Assembly: GCF_900100275.1 (NCBI RefSeq)
Contig: NZ_FNET01000001.1
Coordinates: forward strand, 1,086,537 to 1,150,536
Source of the DNA: Lentzea albidocapillata subsp. violacea
Lineage (GTDB): Bacteria > Actinomycetota > Actinomycetes > Mycobacteriales > Pseudonocardiaceae
Direction: 5' to 3'
DNA length: 64,000 bases
The notes below the pieces were generated by a model. That model searched no databases, was not told where the DNA came from, and worked only from the letters and a program-made list of their open reading frames with translations. A program made the position numbers and the translations under genes. Positions 1-16,967 of this stretch are shown in pieces (position 1 is the stretch's first letter; each line of letters begins with the position of its first letter).

Positions 1-3000
1 GCCCACCCAGACCGCCTCGCGCTGACCCACGGCGACCGATCCTGGACCTACGCGGAACTCGACGCCGCCGCCAACCGCGTCGCCCACACCCTGGCCGCTG
101 ACGGCGTCCGCCGGGGCGATCGGGTCGGGGTGCTGCTGGAGCGCGGCGAGCGGGTCGTCACGACGATCCTGGGCGTGCTCAAGGCGGGGGCGGCCTACGT
201 GCCCGTCGACCTGGCCACTCCCGCGGACCGGGCCGGCTTCGTCTTCGCCGACACCGGCGTCGAGGTGGTCGTGACCGACGACTACCTGGCCGGCCCGAGG
301 CTGGCGGAAGCCCCGTCGCACCGGCCGGAGACACACGTCGGCCCGGCCGATCTGGCCTACGTCATCTTCACGTCCGGCTCGACCGGGAAGCCCAAGGGCG
401 TCGCCGTCTCGCACGAGCACGTCGGCAGGCTGATGCGGTCGGGCCTGGAGCACTTCGCCTTCGCCGAGACCGACGTGTGGACCCTGTTCCACTCTTACGC
501 CTTCGACTGGACCGTCTGGGAGCTGTGGGGCCCGCTGCTGCATGGCGGGCGGCTGGTCGTGGTGCCCCGCGTGGTCAGCCGTTCGCCCGAGGCGTTCGCG
601 GACCTGCTGGCCACCGAGAGCGTCACCCGGCTGTGCCTGACCCCATCGGCGTTGCGGACGCTCGAGGGCGTGCTGCGCGCCTGGCCGCTGCCGTTGCCCG
701 CGCTGCGCTCGGTCATGCTCGGCGGCGAGGCGCTGGACCCGGCCGTGGTCCGGCGGTGGTTCGCGCTGGAGCACTGCCCGCCCGCGGTCCTGTGCAACCT
801 CTACGGCATCACCGAGACCACGGTGCACGTCACCACGCTCGACCTGCCTGACGCGGACAGGTTCGGCCGCAGCCTGATCGGTGAGCCCATGCCGCACCTC
901 TCGGCGCTGGTGCTCGACGAACGCCTGCGGCCGTGCCCGATCGGCGTCGCCGGCGAGCTGTACATCGGCGGCGGGTCGCTGGCCAACGGGTACTGGGGCC
1001 GTGCCTCGCTCACCGCCCGGCGGTTCCTGCCCGATCCGTACGGCGTCGTGCCCGGCGGCCGGCTCTACCGCACCGGGGACGTGGCGCGGCGGTTGCCCGG
1101 CGGCGGCCTGGAGTACGTCGGCCGCTGCGACGACCAGGTCAAGATCCGCGGGTTCCGCATCGAGCTCGGCGAGGTCGAGGCCGCCGTCACCGCCCACCCG
1201 GCGGTCACCTCCTGCGTGGTGACCGTGCACGACGACAGGCTCGCCGCGTACGTCACCGTCGACGGCACGCCTCCTTCGTACGCCGAGCTGCGCGCGTTCC
1301 TCGCGGAAACGTTGCCGGAGCACATGATCCCGGCGACGGCGACCGTGCTCGCGGTGATCCCGCTGACCGTCAACGGCAAGGTCGATCGGGCCGCGCTGCC
1401 CGCCCCCGACTTCGACTCCGTGCGCGACACCGGCACGCACGTGGCTCCCTCCACACCGCAGGAGCACGCGCTCGCCGAGGTCTACGCCGACGTGCTCGGG
1501 GTCGACGGGGTAGGTGCCCGCGACAACTTCTTCCACCTGGGCGGCGACTCCATCCGCGCCGTGCACCTCGCGGGCAGGCTGCGCGAGCGCGGCTGGACCC
1601 TGGAACTGCCGGACCTGTTCGGCGCGCCGACGCCCGCCGAGCTCGGCCCGTTGCTGAAGTCCTGTACCGGCCCCGAGAAACGGTCGGCGCCGTTCGACCT
1701 GGTGTCCGAAGCCGACCGAAAAGCGCTGCCCGCCGATGTCGTGGACGCCTACCCGATGGTGGCCATGCAGATGTCGATGATCTTCCACATGGAGCTGTCC
1801 GACGACGCGGGCGGTTACCACAACGTCAACAGCTACCGGGTCGCCGGCACGCTCGACGAGACCGCGCTGCGCCGCGCCGTCGGCGACGCCATGACCCGCC
1901 ACCCCGTGCTGCGGACCACTTTGGACGTTTCCCGCTACAGCGAGCCGCTGCAGCTGGTGCACGCCGAGGCACCGATCCCGGTGCACGTGGCGGACCTGCG
2001 CGGGCTGAGCCCCGAGGCGCAGGACGCCGCCGTCGCCGACGTGTTCGACGACAACGTCGCCGCCCGGTTCGACCTGCGCACCGCCCCGCTGTTCCGCGTC
2101 ACCGCCCAGCACCTGTCCGACGACGCCTTCCAGCTCACCGTCGCCGAGCACCACGCCATCCTCGACGGCTGGAGCTTCACCTCGTTGCTCACCGAGGTCC
2201 TGGAACGCCACAGCGCGCTCTCGGCCGACCCCGGCCGGGCGCCACTGCCCGCACCCCGGTCCACGTTCCGCGACTTCGTCGCCGTCGAACAGGAAGCGCT
2301 CGCCTCGCAGGACAGCGAGCGGTACTGGAAGTCCACACTGGACGGAGCAAGCGGCACGATCTGGTCCAGCGGACCGCCGGAGCTGGACGAGCCGGAGATC
2401 CCGCGCACGATCGAGCACGTCGTCCCCGGCGCCGACGCGATGCTGCGCGACACCGCCCGCCGGCACGGCGTCACGGTGAAGACCGTCGGCCTCGCCGCGC
2501 ACGTCGCCGCGCTGCACCGGATCACCGGCCTGCCGCGCTTCACCACCGGCCTGTCGGTCAACGGCAGGCTGGAGACCGACGGCGGCACCGAGGCGTACGG
2601 CCTGTTCCTCAACACCGTGCCCCTGGTGGTCGACTTCACCGAGAACGGTGCCGACCTGATCAAGGCGATGCACGAGGCAGAGGCGGCGATGCTCCCCCAC
2701 CGCCGGATGCCCTTCGCCCGCATCGCCCGTCACCTCGCCGACACCCGGCTGGAGGCGTGTTTCGCCTTCCTGCGCTTCCACTCGCTGGGCAGGCTGGCCG
2801 ACTCCCCGACCCGGCTGCTCGACGACCGCATCGGCTGCGAGCCGACCCTGCGCTACGAGCCGACCAGCTTCGCCCTCGGCGCCGCCCTGGTGCAGGACCC
2901 CTCGTCGGCACGGGTGCTCCTCGCCGTCGACCACCTGCCGTCCGTCGTCCCCGACGACATCGCCGACGCCTACGCGGACGCGTACGTCGAGGCGCTGCGA

Positions 3001-3054
3001 GTGCTCGCCGCCGACTCCACTGTGGACCTCCGGGTCCCGGAGTTCGCCCGGTAG
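1..3054 (+). CDS. Nonribosomal peptide synthetase, A-PCP-C (5' end outside window)
   Basis: The first codon of the window is already inside an adenylation domain, so the protein starts upstream; 1017 residues are visible. In order: A domain (to about residue 465; core motif FTSGSTGKPKG from residue 123, ITETTVH, and NGKVDRA near 458), a carrier domain with LGGDS (phosphopantetheine Ser517), and a condensation domain (about 575-1010) with an intact HHAILDG at about 717. Aligned by eye to GrsA, the specificity residues read D-W-W-C-M-G-L-V-H. This resembles the threonine-type code D-F-W-N-x-G-M-V-H only in part, so the substrate is not assigned. Ending in a C domain is unusual, because the next synthetase (6748) also starts with a C domain. 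An epimerase reading of the last domain is less likely: it has the LFLNTVPL and MPFARI segments typical of C domains. An MbtH gene follows after 33 bp. Confidence 0.93.
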   Translation, partial: AHPDRLALTHGDRSWTYAELDAAANRVAHTLAADGVRRGDRVGVLLERGERVVTTILGVLKAGAAYVPVDLATPADRAGFVFADTGVEVVVTDDYLAGPRLAEAPSHRPETHVGPADLAYVIFTSGSTGKPKGVAVSHEHVGRLMRSGLEHFAFAETDVWTLFHSYAFDWTVWELWGPLLHGGRLVVVPRVVSRSPEAFADLLATESVTRLCLTPSALRTLEGVLRAWPLPLPALRSVMLGGEALDPAVVRRWFALEHCPPAVLCNLYGITETTVHVTTLDLPDADRFGRSLIGEPMPHLSALVLDERLRPCPIGVAGELYIGGGSLANGYWGRASLTARRFLPDPYGVVPGGRLYRTGDVARRLPGGGLEYVGRCDDQVKIRGFRIELGEVEAAVTAHPAVTSCVVTVHDDRLAAYVTVDGTPPSYAELRAFLAETLPEHMIPATATVLAVIPLTVNGKVDRAALPAPDFDSVRDTGTHVAPSTPQEHALAEVYADVLGVDGVGARDNFFHLGGDSIRAVHLAGRLRERGWTLELPDLFGAPTPAELGPLLKSCTGPEKRSAPFDLVSEADRKALPADVVDAYPMVAMQMSMIFHMELSDDAGGYHNVNSYRVAGTLDETALRRAVGDAMTRHPVLRTTLDVSRYSEPLQLVHAEAPIPVHVADLRGLSPEAQDAAVADVFDDNVAARFDLRTAPLFRVTAQHLSDDAFQLTVAEHHAILDGWSFTSLLTEVLERHSALSADPGRAPLPAPRSTFRDFVAVEQEALASQDSERYWKSTLDGASGTIWSSGPPELDEPEIPRTIEHVVPGADAMLRDTARRHGVTVKTVGLAAHVAALHRITGLPRFTTGLSVNGRLETDGGTEAYGLFLNTVPLVVDFTENGADLIKAMHEAEAAMLPHRRMPFARIARHLADTRLEACFAFLRFHSLGRLADSPTRLLDDRIGCEPTLRYEPTSFALGAALVQDPSSARVLLAVDHLPSVVPDDIADAYADAYVEALRVLAADSTVDLRVPEFAR

Positions 3055-3087
3055 CCCCAGATTTTCCCGTCAGAGAAAGGAACACCC

Positions 3088-3282
3088 ATGGACACGTTCA
3101 CCGACTTCGCCGTGGTGATGAACCACGAGGAGCAGTACTCGATCTGGCCGACCGAGCTGGACGTGCCGGCGGGCTGGCACACGGTCGGCAAGAGCGGCGC
3201 ACAGCAGGACTGCCTCGACTACATCGACGAGGTGTGGACCGACATCCGCCCGCTGAGCCTGCGCACCGCGCTGGGGGTCTGA
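3088..3282 (+). CDS. MbtH-like protein (NRPS adenylation partner)
   Basis: A 64-residue protein of the MbtH family, whose members bind A domains and make them soluble or active. The family pattern is clear: an N-terminal [10 protein letters not shown] segment, then VPAGW and the C-terminal WTDIRPLSL, with the conserved tryptophans in place. The ATG has a strong ribosome binding site (AGAAAGGA) at the usual distance. It lies between the two synthetases and is 1 bp from the carrier-protein gene, so it most likely serves the A domains at 1-3054 and in 6748-15252. Full length for the family. Confidence 0.95.
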   Translation: MDTFTDFAVVMNHEEQYSIWPTELDVPAGWHTVGKSGAQQDCLDYIDEVWTDIRPLSLRTALGV

Positions 3283-3283
3283 C

Positions 3284-3574
3284 ATGACCGCCACCACCGA
3301 CATCGAGGGCGTGGTCGCGGCTGTCTGGGCCGACGTGCTCGGCGTCGAGCGGGTCGCGCCGACCGACGGGTTCTTCGCGCTGGGCGGCTACTCGCAGCAG
3401 GCGGTGCGCACCGTGCACCTGCTGCGCGACCGCCTGGGCGTGGCCGTCACGCTGCGGGACCTGATGTCGGCGGGCACGCTGGCCGACTTCACCGCCGCCG
3501 TGCGGGCACGTGCCGAGGCGGGTGCGCCCGCGCGGCCGGTGGTGCGCCTGACCGGTAGGCGCGGCACGCGATGA
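3284..3574 (+). CDS. Free-standing peptidyl carrier protein
   Basis: A 96-residue acyl/peptidyl carrier protein. The phosphopantetheine site is DGFFALGGYS, with Tyr where most carriers have His or Asp, and the attachment Ser retained. Around it lie the four helices of the family (VVAAVWADVLGV at the start, LRDLMSAGTLADF towards the end), then a short basic tail. The ATG sits 1 nt after the MbtH stop, and the stop overlaps the next ATG (ATGA), so these genes are coupled. A free carrier beside a P450 and a type II thioesterase is the usual layout for holding an amino acid while it is oxidised. No stand-alone A domain to load it is visible here; the loading enzyme may lie upstream of the window. 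Confidence 0.9.
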   Translation: MTATTDIEGVVAAVWADVLGVERVAPTDGFFALGGYSQQAVRTVHLLRDRLGVAVTLRDLMSAGTLADFTAAVRARAEAGAPARPVVRLTGRRGTR

Positions 3575-4338
3575 CCACCGCCGTCGCCCGCCCGGTCGTG
3601 CTGGACGACTGGTCCTACCTGCCCTGCCCGCGAGGGCCGCGGGCACGGCGCCTCGTGTGCTTCCCGCACGCGGGCGGCGACGTCGGCACCTTCGCCGAAC
3701 TGGCCGTCGCGGCGGGACCGGACGTCGAGGTGCTCGCCGTCCGCCTGCCCGGCCGGGGCGGGCGCTACACCGACCCGCTGCCGGGGACGTTCGCCGAGCT
3801 GACGTCCGCGGTCGCCGCGGGCGTCGGCCCCCGGCTCGGCCCGGACGCGGTGTTCTACGGCCAGAGCTTCGGCGCGCTGCTCGCCTACGAGGTGGCCATC
3901 GCGTTGGGGCCCAAGGGTCCCGCGGCGGTCGTGGCCGCCTCGGCCCCCGCCCCTGCCGACTGGGAACGCGCCGTCCGGCCGGTCGCGGCCGACCCCGCCG
4001 CCGGGGCGGAGCGGTTGCTCGCCGAGTGCGGGCTGACCGTGCCCGACGACGACGCGGTCCGCGCCATGGTGCTGGCCGTGCTGCGCGCCGACATCGCGGT
4101 CGGCGCGACCTACCGGCACCGGCCGGGCCCGCCGGCCCGGTTCGCCGTCCACGCCCTGGCGGGCGCCGCCGACTCCGGCGCGAGCCCGCCCAGGACGTGG
4201 GCGAACACCACCACGGGCCCGTTCACCTCGGCGGTGCTGCCCGGCGGGCACCTGCTCGTCGCGCCCGGCGACCCCGGACCGGCCGACCTCCTCCGAACCC
4301 TCTGCCTGGGAGCGCGCAGTGACCACCACGACCGTTGA
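3571..4338 (+). CDS. Type II thioesterase (alpha/beta hydrolase)
   Basis: A 255-residue thioesterase of the GrsT/TEII family, which removes wrong or stalled acyl groups from carrier domains, or offloads a carrier-bound intermediate. Family marks are LVCFPHAGG near residue 30, the nucleophile elbow GQSFGA (usually GHSMGA; the Ser is kept), and PGGHL near the C-terminus with the likely catalytic His. Its ATG overlaps the carrier-protein stop. Its last 20 nt overlap the P450 gene. In β-hydroxy-amino-acid pathways such a TEII may release the hydroxylated residue from the free carrier; here that is only an inference from context. Confidence 0.9.
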   Translation: MTTAVARPVVLDDWSYLPCPRGPRARRLVCFPHAGGDVGTFAELAVAAGPDVEVLAVRLPGRGGRYTDPLPGTFAELTSAVAAGVGPRLGPDAVFYGQSFGALLAYEVAIALGPKGPAAVVAASAPAPADWERAVRPVAADPAAGAERLLAECGLTVPDDDAVRAMVLAVLRADIAVGATYRHRPGPPARFAVHALAGAADSGASPPRTWANTTTGPFTSAVLPGGHLLVAPGDPGPADLLRTLCLGARSDHHDR

Positions 4339-5494
4339 CCTGACCGATGCCCGCCTCTGGGCAGACCCCGGCATCGGCGCGCTCGTCGACGAGCTGCGCA
4401 CCGCCGCCCCGGTCCAGCTCACCCACACCGCCCAGGACGGTCCGGTGTGGTCGGTGCTGTCCTATCAGCACTCCTCCGCCGTGCTCACCGACTCCGCCAC
4501 CTACGGCTCCACCGGCGGCTCCCTGCTCGGCAGCGGCGGCGCACCCGCCGGCGCCGGGAAGATGATGGCGCTGACGGACGGCAAGCACCACCGCGACCTG
4601 CGGGCCCCGCTGCTGCCGTTCTTCTCCCCCAAGGGGGTGCGCGGCAGCACCGAGCGCATCAACGACCTCGCCGCCCAGGTGGTCGCCGACGCGGTCGCCA
4701 AGGGGCAGGTCGACCTGGTCGAGGTCATGGCCACGGTGCCGTTGGTGGTCATGTGCGACGTCCTCGACATCCCCGAGGGCGACCGCGACATGGTCGTGTC
4801 GGTGTGCGACGCGGCGTTCCTCGGCACCACACCGCAGGACCGCAGGGCCGCCCACCAGCGGCTCCTGCCGTACCTGTTCGAGCAGGCGATGCGGCGCCGG
4901 ATGGCACCGGCAGGCGACCTGATCAGCGTGCTGGCCACGCACAGGGTCAAGGGCAGGCTGCTGCCGATCGAGGACGTCGTCCTCAACCTGGACAACATCA
5001 TCGTCGGCGGCGTGCAGACCGTCCGGCACACCGCGGCGATGAGCATCATGGCGTTGCTGGACTATCCCGCGGAGTTCCAGCGGCTGCGCGAGGGCGCCGT
5101 CGGCGTCGACTCCGCCACGGACGAGCTGCTGCGCTACACCTCCGTCGGCCTGCACGTGCTGCGCACCGCCACCCGTGACACGCAGCTGGGCGGCGTCGAC
5201 GTCCGCGCCGGCGACAAGGTCGCGGTGTGGACGTGGGCCGCCGACCACGACCCGGCCGCGTTCGACGCCCCGCACGAGCTGCGCCTGGACCGCGCGCCCA
5301 ACCGGCACCTGGCACTGGGCGTCGGCCCGCACTACTGCATCGGCGCGCCACTGGCCAAGGCCGAGCTCGGCGCGGTCTACCGGGCGCTGCTGGACCAGGT
5401 CGCCGAGATCGAGGTGACCGGGGAGCCGGTGCACAACCAGTCGATCATCAACTTCGGCTTCGACCACCTGCCCGTCACCCTGCACGCGCGCTGA
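4319..5494 (+). CDS. Cytochrome P450, probably acting on a carrier-bound amino acid
   Basis: A 391-residue bacterial P450. The heme loop reads LGVGPHYCIG, with the thiolate Cys present but Leu in place of the usual first Phe. The K-helix ELLR (ExxR) is present. The I-helix has VGGVQTVRH, in which the conserved Thr is kept but the usual acid before it is Gln. I chose the GTG at 4319: it has GGGAG upstream and gives a normal N-terminus, although it overlaps the thioesterase by 20 nt. A P450 next to a free carrier protein and TEII fits β-hydroxylation of a PCP-tethered amino acid, as known for NovI/NikQ-type enzymes. Oxidation of the growing peptide is the alternative. No ferredoxin gene is next to it. 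Confidence 0.93.
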   Translation: MTTTTVDLTDARLWADPGIGALVDELRTAAPVQLTHTAQDGPVWSVLSYQHSSAVLTDSATYGSTGGSLLGSGGAPAGAGKMMALTDGKHHRDLRAPLLPFFSPKGVRGSTERINDLAAQVVADAVAKGQVDLVEVMATVPLVVMCDVLDIPEGDRDMVVSVCDAAFLGTTPQDRRAAHQRLLPYLFEQAMRRRMAPAGDLISVLATHRVKGRLLPIEDVVLNLDNIIVGGVQTVRHTAAMSIMALLDYPAEFQRLREGAVGVDSATDELLRYTSVGLHVLRTATRDTQLGGVDVRAGDKVAVWTWAADHDPAAFDAPHELRLDRAPNRHLALGVGPHYCIGAPLAKAELGAVYRALLDQVAEIEVTGEPVHNQSIINFGFDHLPVTLHAR

Positions 5495-5509
5495 GAGAGG
5501 TCCTTTCCC

Positions 5510-6736
5510 ATGTCCCAGACGACTGTCAGCGACGCACGCCCGTCCCCACCCCGAAGGCCCGGCTGGCCCCGCGTCGGCATCGTCCTGGGCGGCCAGGGCG
5601 TGTCGCTGATCGGCGATCAGGTGTTCTTCATCGCCGCGGTGTGGGCGGCCGCCCAGATGGGCGGGACCACCGCCGTCACGCTGGTCACCCTGGCCGAGTC
5701 GGTGCCGCGCGCCCTGGCGATGATCTTCGGCGGGGTGCTGTGCGACGCACTGGGACCGCGGGTCGTGCTGCTGCGCACCACGTCCGTGCGGATCGCGGTG
5801 CTCGCCGTGGCCACGGTGATAGCGCTGAACTCTCCGACGGTGTGGTTGCTCGTCGTCGTGGCCGCGCTGGAAGGCGCGCTGCTGGGACTGGGCACGCCGT
5901 CGTTCGGCACGCTCATGCCGCGCATGGTGGAGGGCGACCAGCTCGGCAGGGCGAACTCCATTCGCACCATGGTGGCCAGGTTCGCGCCGATCATCGGGTC
6001 GCCGTTCGGCGCGTGGCTCGTCGCCGAGGGGCAGCTCCCGGTCGCACTGGGCGTGGTGACGGTGGGCTGCGTGGTCGCGTTGCTGTGCCTGGCGCCGGTC
6101 ACCAAGGAGATCTCCGCCCCCACCGCGGCGCCGAGCGGGGTGCCGATGTGGAAGCGCACCGGCGACGGGGTGCGGCTGCTGCGCTCCGACCGCAAGCTGC
6201 GGCTGCTGTTCCTCTCCGCGCTGTGCCTCGACTTCGCCTTCGCCTGGCCGATGAACCCCGGCCTGCCCGTGCTCGTGATCGACCGCGGCTGGCAGGTCTC
6301 CGCCGTGGGCCTGGTGATCGCCTGCTGGGCGGGCGGCGCGCTGGCCGGGGCCGGGATCAGCGCCGTCGTCGGCGAACGGATACCGCTGTCGGTTCGGCTG
6401 GTGGGCAGCGGCGTCGGCATCGGCGTGCTGCTGGTGGGCATGGTGTTCGCCCCGACCCTGGCTTTGACGGCCGTCCTGTCGGTGGCCCTCGGCGTCTGCT
6501 CCGGGCTCAACGGACCCGCGGCCGTCACGCTCTACCAGAAGGCAGCCCCGGCCGATCGGCTCGGCACCGCCATGGCGATGCTCGCGCTGGCGGGCATCGG
6601 CTGCGCCCCCTTCGCCTACGCCCTCTCCGGCGCCCTCGCCGGCCTCACCTCGCCCGAGATCGCCTGGGCGGTCACCGCGCTGGTCGCGTTCGGCGGGCCC
6701 ATCACGGCCGCCCGCGCGCTGCGGATCCCTGCCTAG
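5510..6736 (+). CDS. MFS transporter, probable peptide exporter
   Basis: A 408-residue integral membrane protein of the major facilitator superfamily with about 12 hydrophobic segments. The short basic N-terminus is followed by a first helix containing QGVSLIGDQVFF, then the loop FGGVLCDALGPRVVL, an MFS motif-A-like turn. The ATG follows the P450 by 15 bp behind GAGAGG, and the next synthetase starts 11 bp after its stop, so it belongs to the NRPS operon. The likely job is export of, or self-resistance to, the finished peptide; the substrate cannot be read from the sequence. Confidence 0.9.
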   Translation: MSQTTVSDARPSPPRRPGWPRVGIVLGGQGVSLIGDQVFFIAAVWAAAQMGGTTAVTLVTLAESVPRALAMIFGGVLCDALGPRVVLLRTTSVRIAVLAVATVIALNSPTVWLLVVVAALEGALLGLGTPSFGTLMPRMVEGDQLGRANSIRTMVARFAPIIGSPFGAWLVAEGQLPVALGVVTVGCVVALLCLAPVTKEISAPTAAPSGVPMWKRTGDGVRLLRSDRKLRLLFLSALCLDFAFAWPMNPGLPVLVIDRGWQVSAVGLVIACWAGGALAGAGISAVVGERIPLSVRLVGSGVGIGVLLVGMVFAPTLALTAVLSVALGVCSGLNGPAAVTLYQKAAPADRLGTAMAMLALAGIGCAPFAYALSGALAGLTSPEIAWAVTALVAFGGPITAARALRIPA

Positions 6737-6747
6737 AAAGGAATGCC

Positions 6748-15252
<8,505 letters not shown>

Positions 15253-15353
15253 CCCCTCCCCGCTGGGCCGAACGAGGTACGCGCTGTAACAGGGCCGCTG
15301 CTGACAGCGACCTTCCCCGTACTCGAACACCCGAATCCGGCTTGGAGGTCTCG

Positions 15354-15701
15354 GTGTCAGTGGTCGCGACGAGTGGCGAGGACAGGCAGCCGATCTACGT
15401 CGAGGTAGCCGTGGCGCCCCCGGCGGGCGGGGACTGGGACGACGACACGAGGGCCAACCCCGCCGAGAAGGTCATCGCGGTGGCCAGGGACCTGCTCGGT
15501 GACGGCGTCCAGCTCGCCCGCACGTGCGCGGAGCGGTTCACCGACGGGCTCAAGGACCTCGGCAAGGGCGTCGCGCCGGACGAGGTCGAGCTGCAGCTGG
15601 GCATCACGCTCGACGCCGAGCTCGGCGCGGTGCTCGCCAAGACGAAGACCAGCGCGCAACTGCAGATCACGCTGCGCTGGCAGCGGCCGGCGGAATCGTG
15701 A
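15354..15701 (+). CDS. Trypco1 (CU044_2847-like) small conflict-system protein
   Basis: A 115-residue acidic protein. The C-terminal half (DEVELQLGITLDAELG, then AVLAKT and a final LQITLRW) matches what I know as the CU044_2847 / trypsin-co-occurring domain 1 family, a small β-rich domain found in actinobacterial NTP-dependent conflict operons. The N-terminal half (PIYVEVAV, then an amphipathic helix with DLLGDGVQLARTCAERF) is also usual for the family. I chose the GTG at 15354 because GGAGG lies 5 nt upstream; an open frame runs further up but overlaps the NRPS. The stop overlaps the GTG of the AAA+ gene. It is probably the first gene of the operon to 22082. Its molecular job is not known to me; an adaptor or sensor part is likely. 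Confidence 0.75.
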   Translation: MSVVATSGEDRQPIYVEVAVAPPAGGDWDDDTRANPAEKVIAVARDLLGDGVQLARTCAERFTDGLKDLGKGVAPDEVELQLGITLDAELGAVLAKTKTSAQLQITLRWQRPAES

Positions 15702-16636
15702 CGGAAGAGCCGGGCACCGCGGTACTCCCCTACTCCTGCATCGTCGGCCAGGAGCAGCTGAAGACCGCGCTGGAGCTCAGCTACATCGCGCCGCGCATCG
15801 GCGGCGTGCTCGCCACGGGCGACCGCGGCACCGCCAAGTCCATGACGGTCCGCGCCTTCTCGATCATGATGAACCGGAGCCTGCCGGTCACGTTGCCGAT
15901 CAACGCGACCGACGACCGGGTCCTCGGTGGCTGGCGGCTCGACGAGTTGGTGCGTGGCCGGGCGGTCGAGCAGCGGGGCCTGCTCGAGGAAGCCGGCGAG
16001 AAGGGCGTGCTCTACGTAGACGAGATCAACCTCCTCGACGACCACGTCGTGAACATCATCCTCGACGTCTCCTCCACCGGGATCCTCACGATCCAGCGTG
16101 AGGGCGTGGACCGGCAGGTCAACGTCGAGTTCACCCTCGTCGGCACGATGAACCCGGACGAGGGCGGTCTGCGCCCGCAGCTCCTCGACAGGTTCGGCCT
16201 CTCCGTCGACGTCCGTGCGGAGACCGATCCCGCCCGCCGCAGGAAGATCCTCGACACGGTGCTCCGCTTCGACGAGGCGCGCGCCAGGCCGGACGACCCG
16301 TTCCTGACCAGCGGGATGATCGGGGACTCCAACGTCAGAACGACACTGACGGAGGCCCGTGGACGCCTGTACGACGTCAAGTTCGAGTACGACATGACGT
16401 CGCTGTGCGCGGAGCTGGCCGCCGTCTTCGGGGTCAGTGGTCACCGGGGCGACGTGGTCACCGCGCTGGCCGCTCGCGCCCTCGCCGCACGCGAGGACGT
16501 GCCGGTTGTCACGCGGTCGCACGTGCGGGCGGTGGCACCGCTCGCGTTGCAGCACCGGCGCTCGCAGGCAGGGCAGCGCGGTCCGGTGCACTGGACGGCG
16601 GAGGACCAGCAGCGGCTCGACGAACTCACCGGCTGA
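15698..16636 (+). CDS. AAA+ ATPase of the Mg-chelatase subunit I / MoxR type
   Basis: A 312-residue AAA+ protein. It has Walker A GDRGTAKS (about residues 41-48), the extended Walker B VLYVDEINLLDD (from about 103), the helix-2-insert-type segment VLGGWRLDELVRG, and sensor-1 GTMNPDEG followed by the arginine-finger region LRPQLLDRFGLSV. These are hallmarks of the BchI/ChlI clade. The C-terminal lid (ALAARALAAREDV) is complete. The GTG start overlaps the trypco1 stop (GTGA), and the stop is 2 nt before the next gene. In chelatase-type machines this subunit forms an ATP-driven ring with a D-type vWA partner, encoded next door here. No chlorophyll or cobalamin genes are nearby, so metal chelation is unlikely; a remodelling or switch role in a conflict system is inferred. 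Confidence 0.9.
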   Translation: MTEEPGTAVLPYSCIVGQEQLKTALELSYIAPRIGGVLATGDRGTAKSMTVRAFSIMMNRSLPVTLPINATDDRVLGGWRLDELVRGRAVEQRGLLEEAGEKGVLYVDEINLLDDHVVNIILDVSSTGILTIQREGVDRQVNVEFTLVGTMNPDEGGLRPQLLDRFGLSVDVRAETDPARRRKILDTVLRFDEARARPDDPFLTSGMIGDSNVRTTLTEARGRLYDVKFEYDMTSLCAELAAVFGVSGHRGDVVTALAARALAAREDVPVVTRSHVRAVAPLALQHRRSQAGQRGPVHWTAEDQQRLDELTG

Positions 16637-16638
16637 CC

Positions 16639-16950
16639 GTGACGACCGTTCCCGAGTTCGTCCTCCCCCGGCTGCTGGTGTGCTGCGCACTCGAGCCGGG
16701 TCTCGACGGTGTCCTCCTGCTGGACATGCCCACCCCGGCGTTGCTCACGATCGCCAGGCAGTTCGCCACCATCCTCGGCAGCGGCGCCGCGACCGTCGTC
16801 CTCGGCACACACGAGCACGACGACGACCTGTGGATCTCCTACGACAGCGGCACGTTCGTCCCCTCCCCGGGACGGCTGAACCACGACGGCCCGCTCGTCG
16901 TGGTCGCACCCGACCTCGCGCGGCTGAGCCTCGCGGCCGGGCCGCCGTAG
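16639..16950 (+). CDS. Chelatase-D-like protein, N-terminal degenerate AAA fragment
   Basis: A 103-residue frame beginning with GTG 2 nt after the AAA+ stop. LLVCCALEPGLDGVLLLD occupies the place of the strand and Walker A of a ChlI-type domain, but the P-loop is replaced by MPTPALL. VVVAPDLARLSLAA occupies the Walker B place without the acidic pair. The frame then stops at 16948-16950. Translating on in the frame one base back gives the next piece of the same domain. The joined text aligns to the neighbouring ChlI-type protein over 30 residues across the break without any gap. So this is best read as the N-terminus of one D-type subunit with the 16968-18419 frame, separated by a -1 frameshift (natural or a base error near 16936-16947). 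Confidence 0.7.
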   Translation: MTTVPEFVLPRLLVCCALEPGLDGVLLLDMPTPALLTIARQFATILGSGAATVVLGTHEHDDDLWISYDSGTFVPSPGRLNHDGPLVVVAPDLARLSLAAGPP

Positions 16951-16967
16951 CCACCCTGGGCTCGCCG

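Noticed and set aside
5227..6747. Upstream extension of the large NRPS frame
   Set aside because: It overlaps the P450 and MFS genes in another frame and reads as Arg/Pro noise; the ATG at 6748 has a ribosome site and begins with a C-domain motif.
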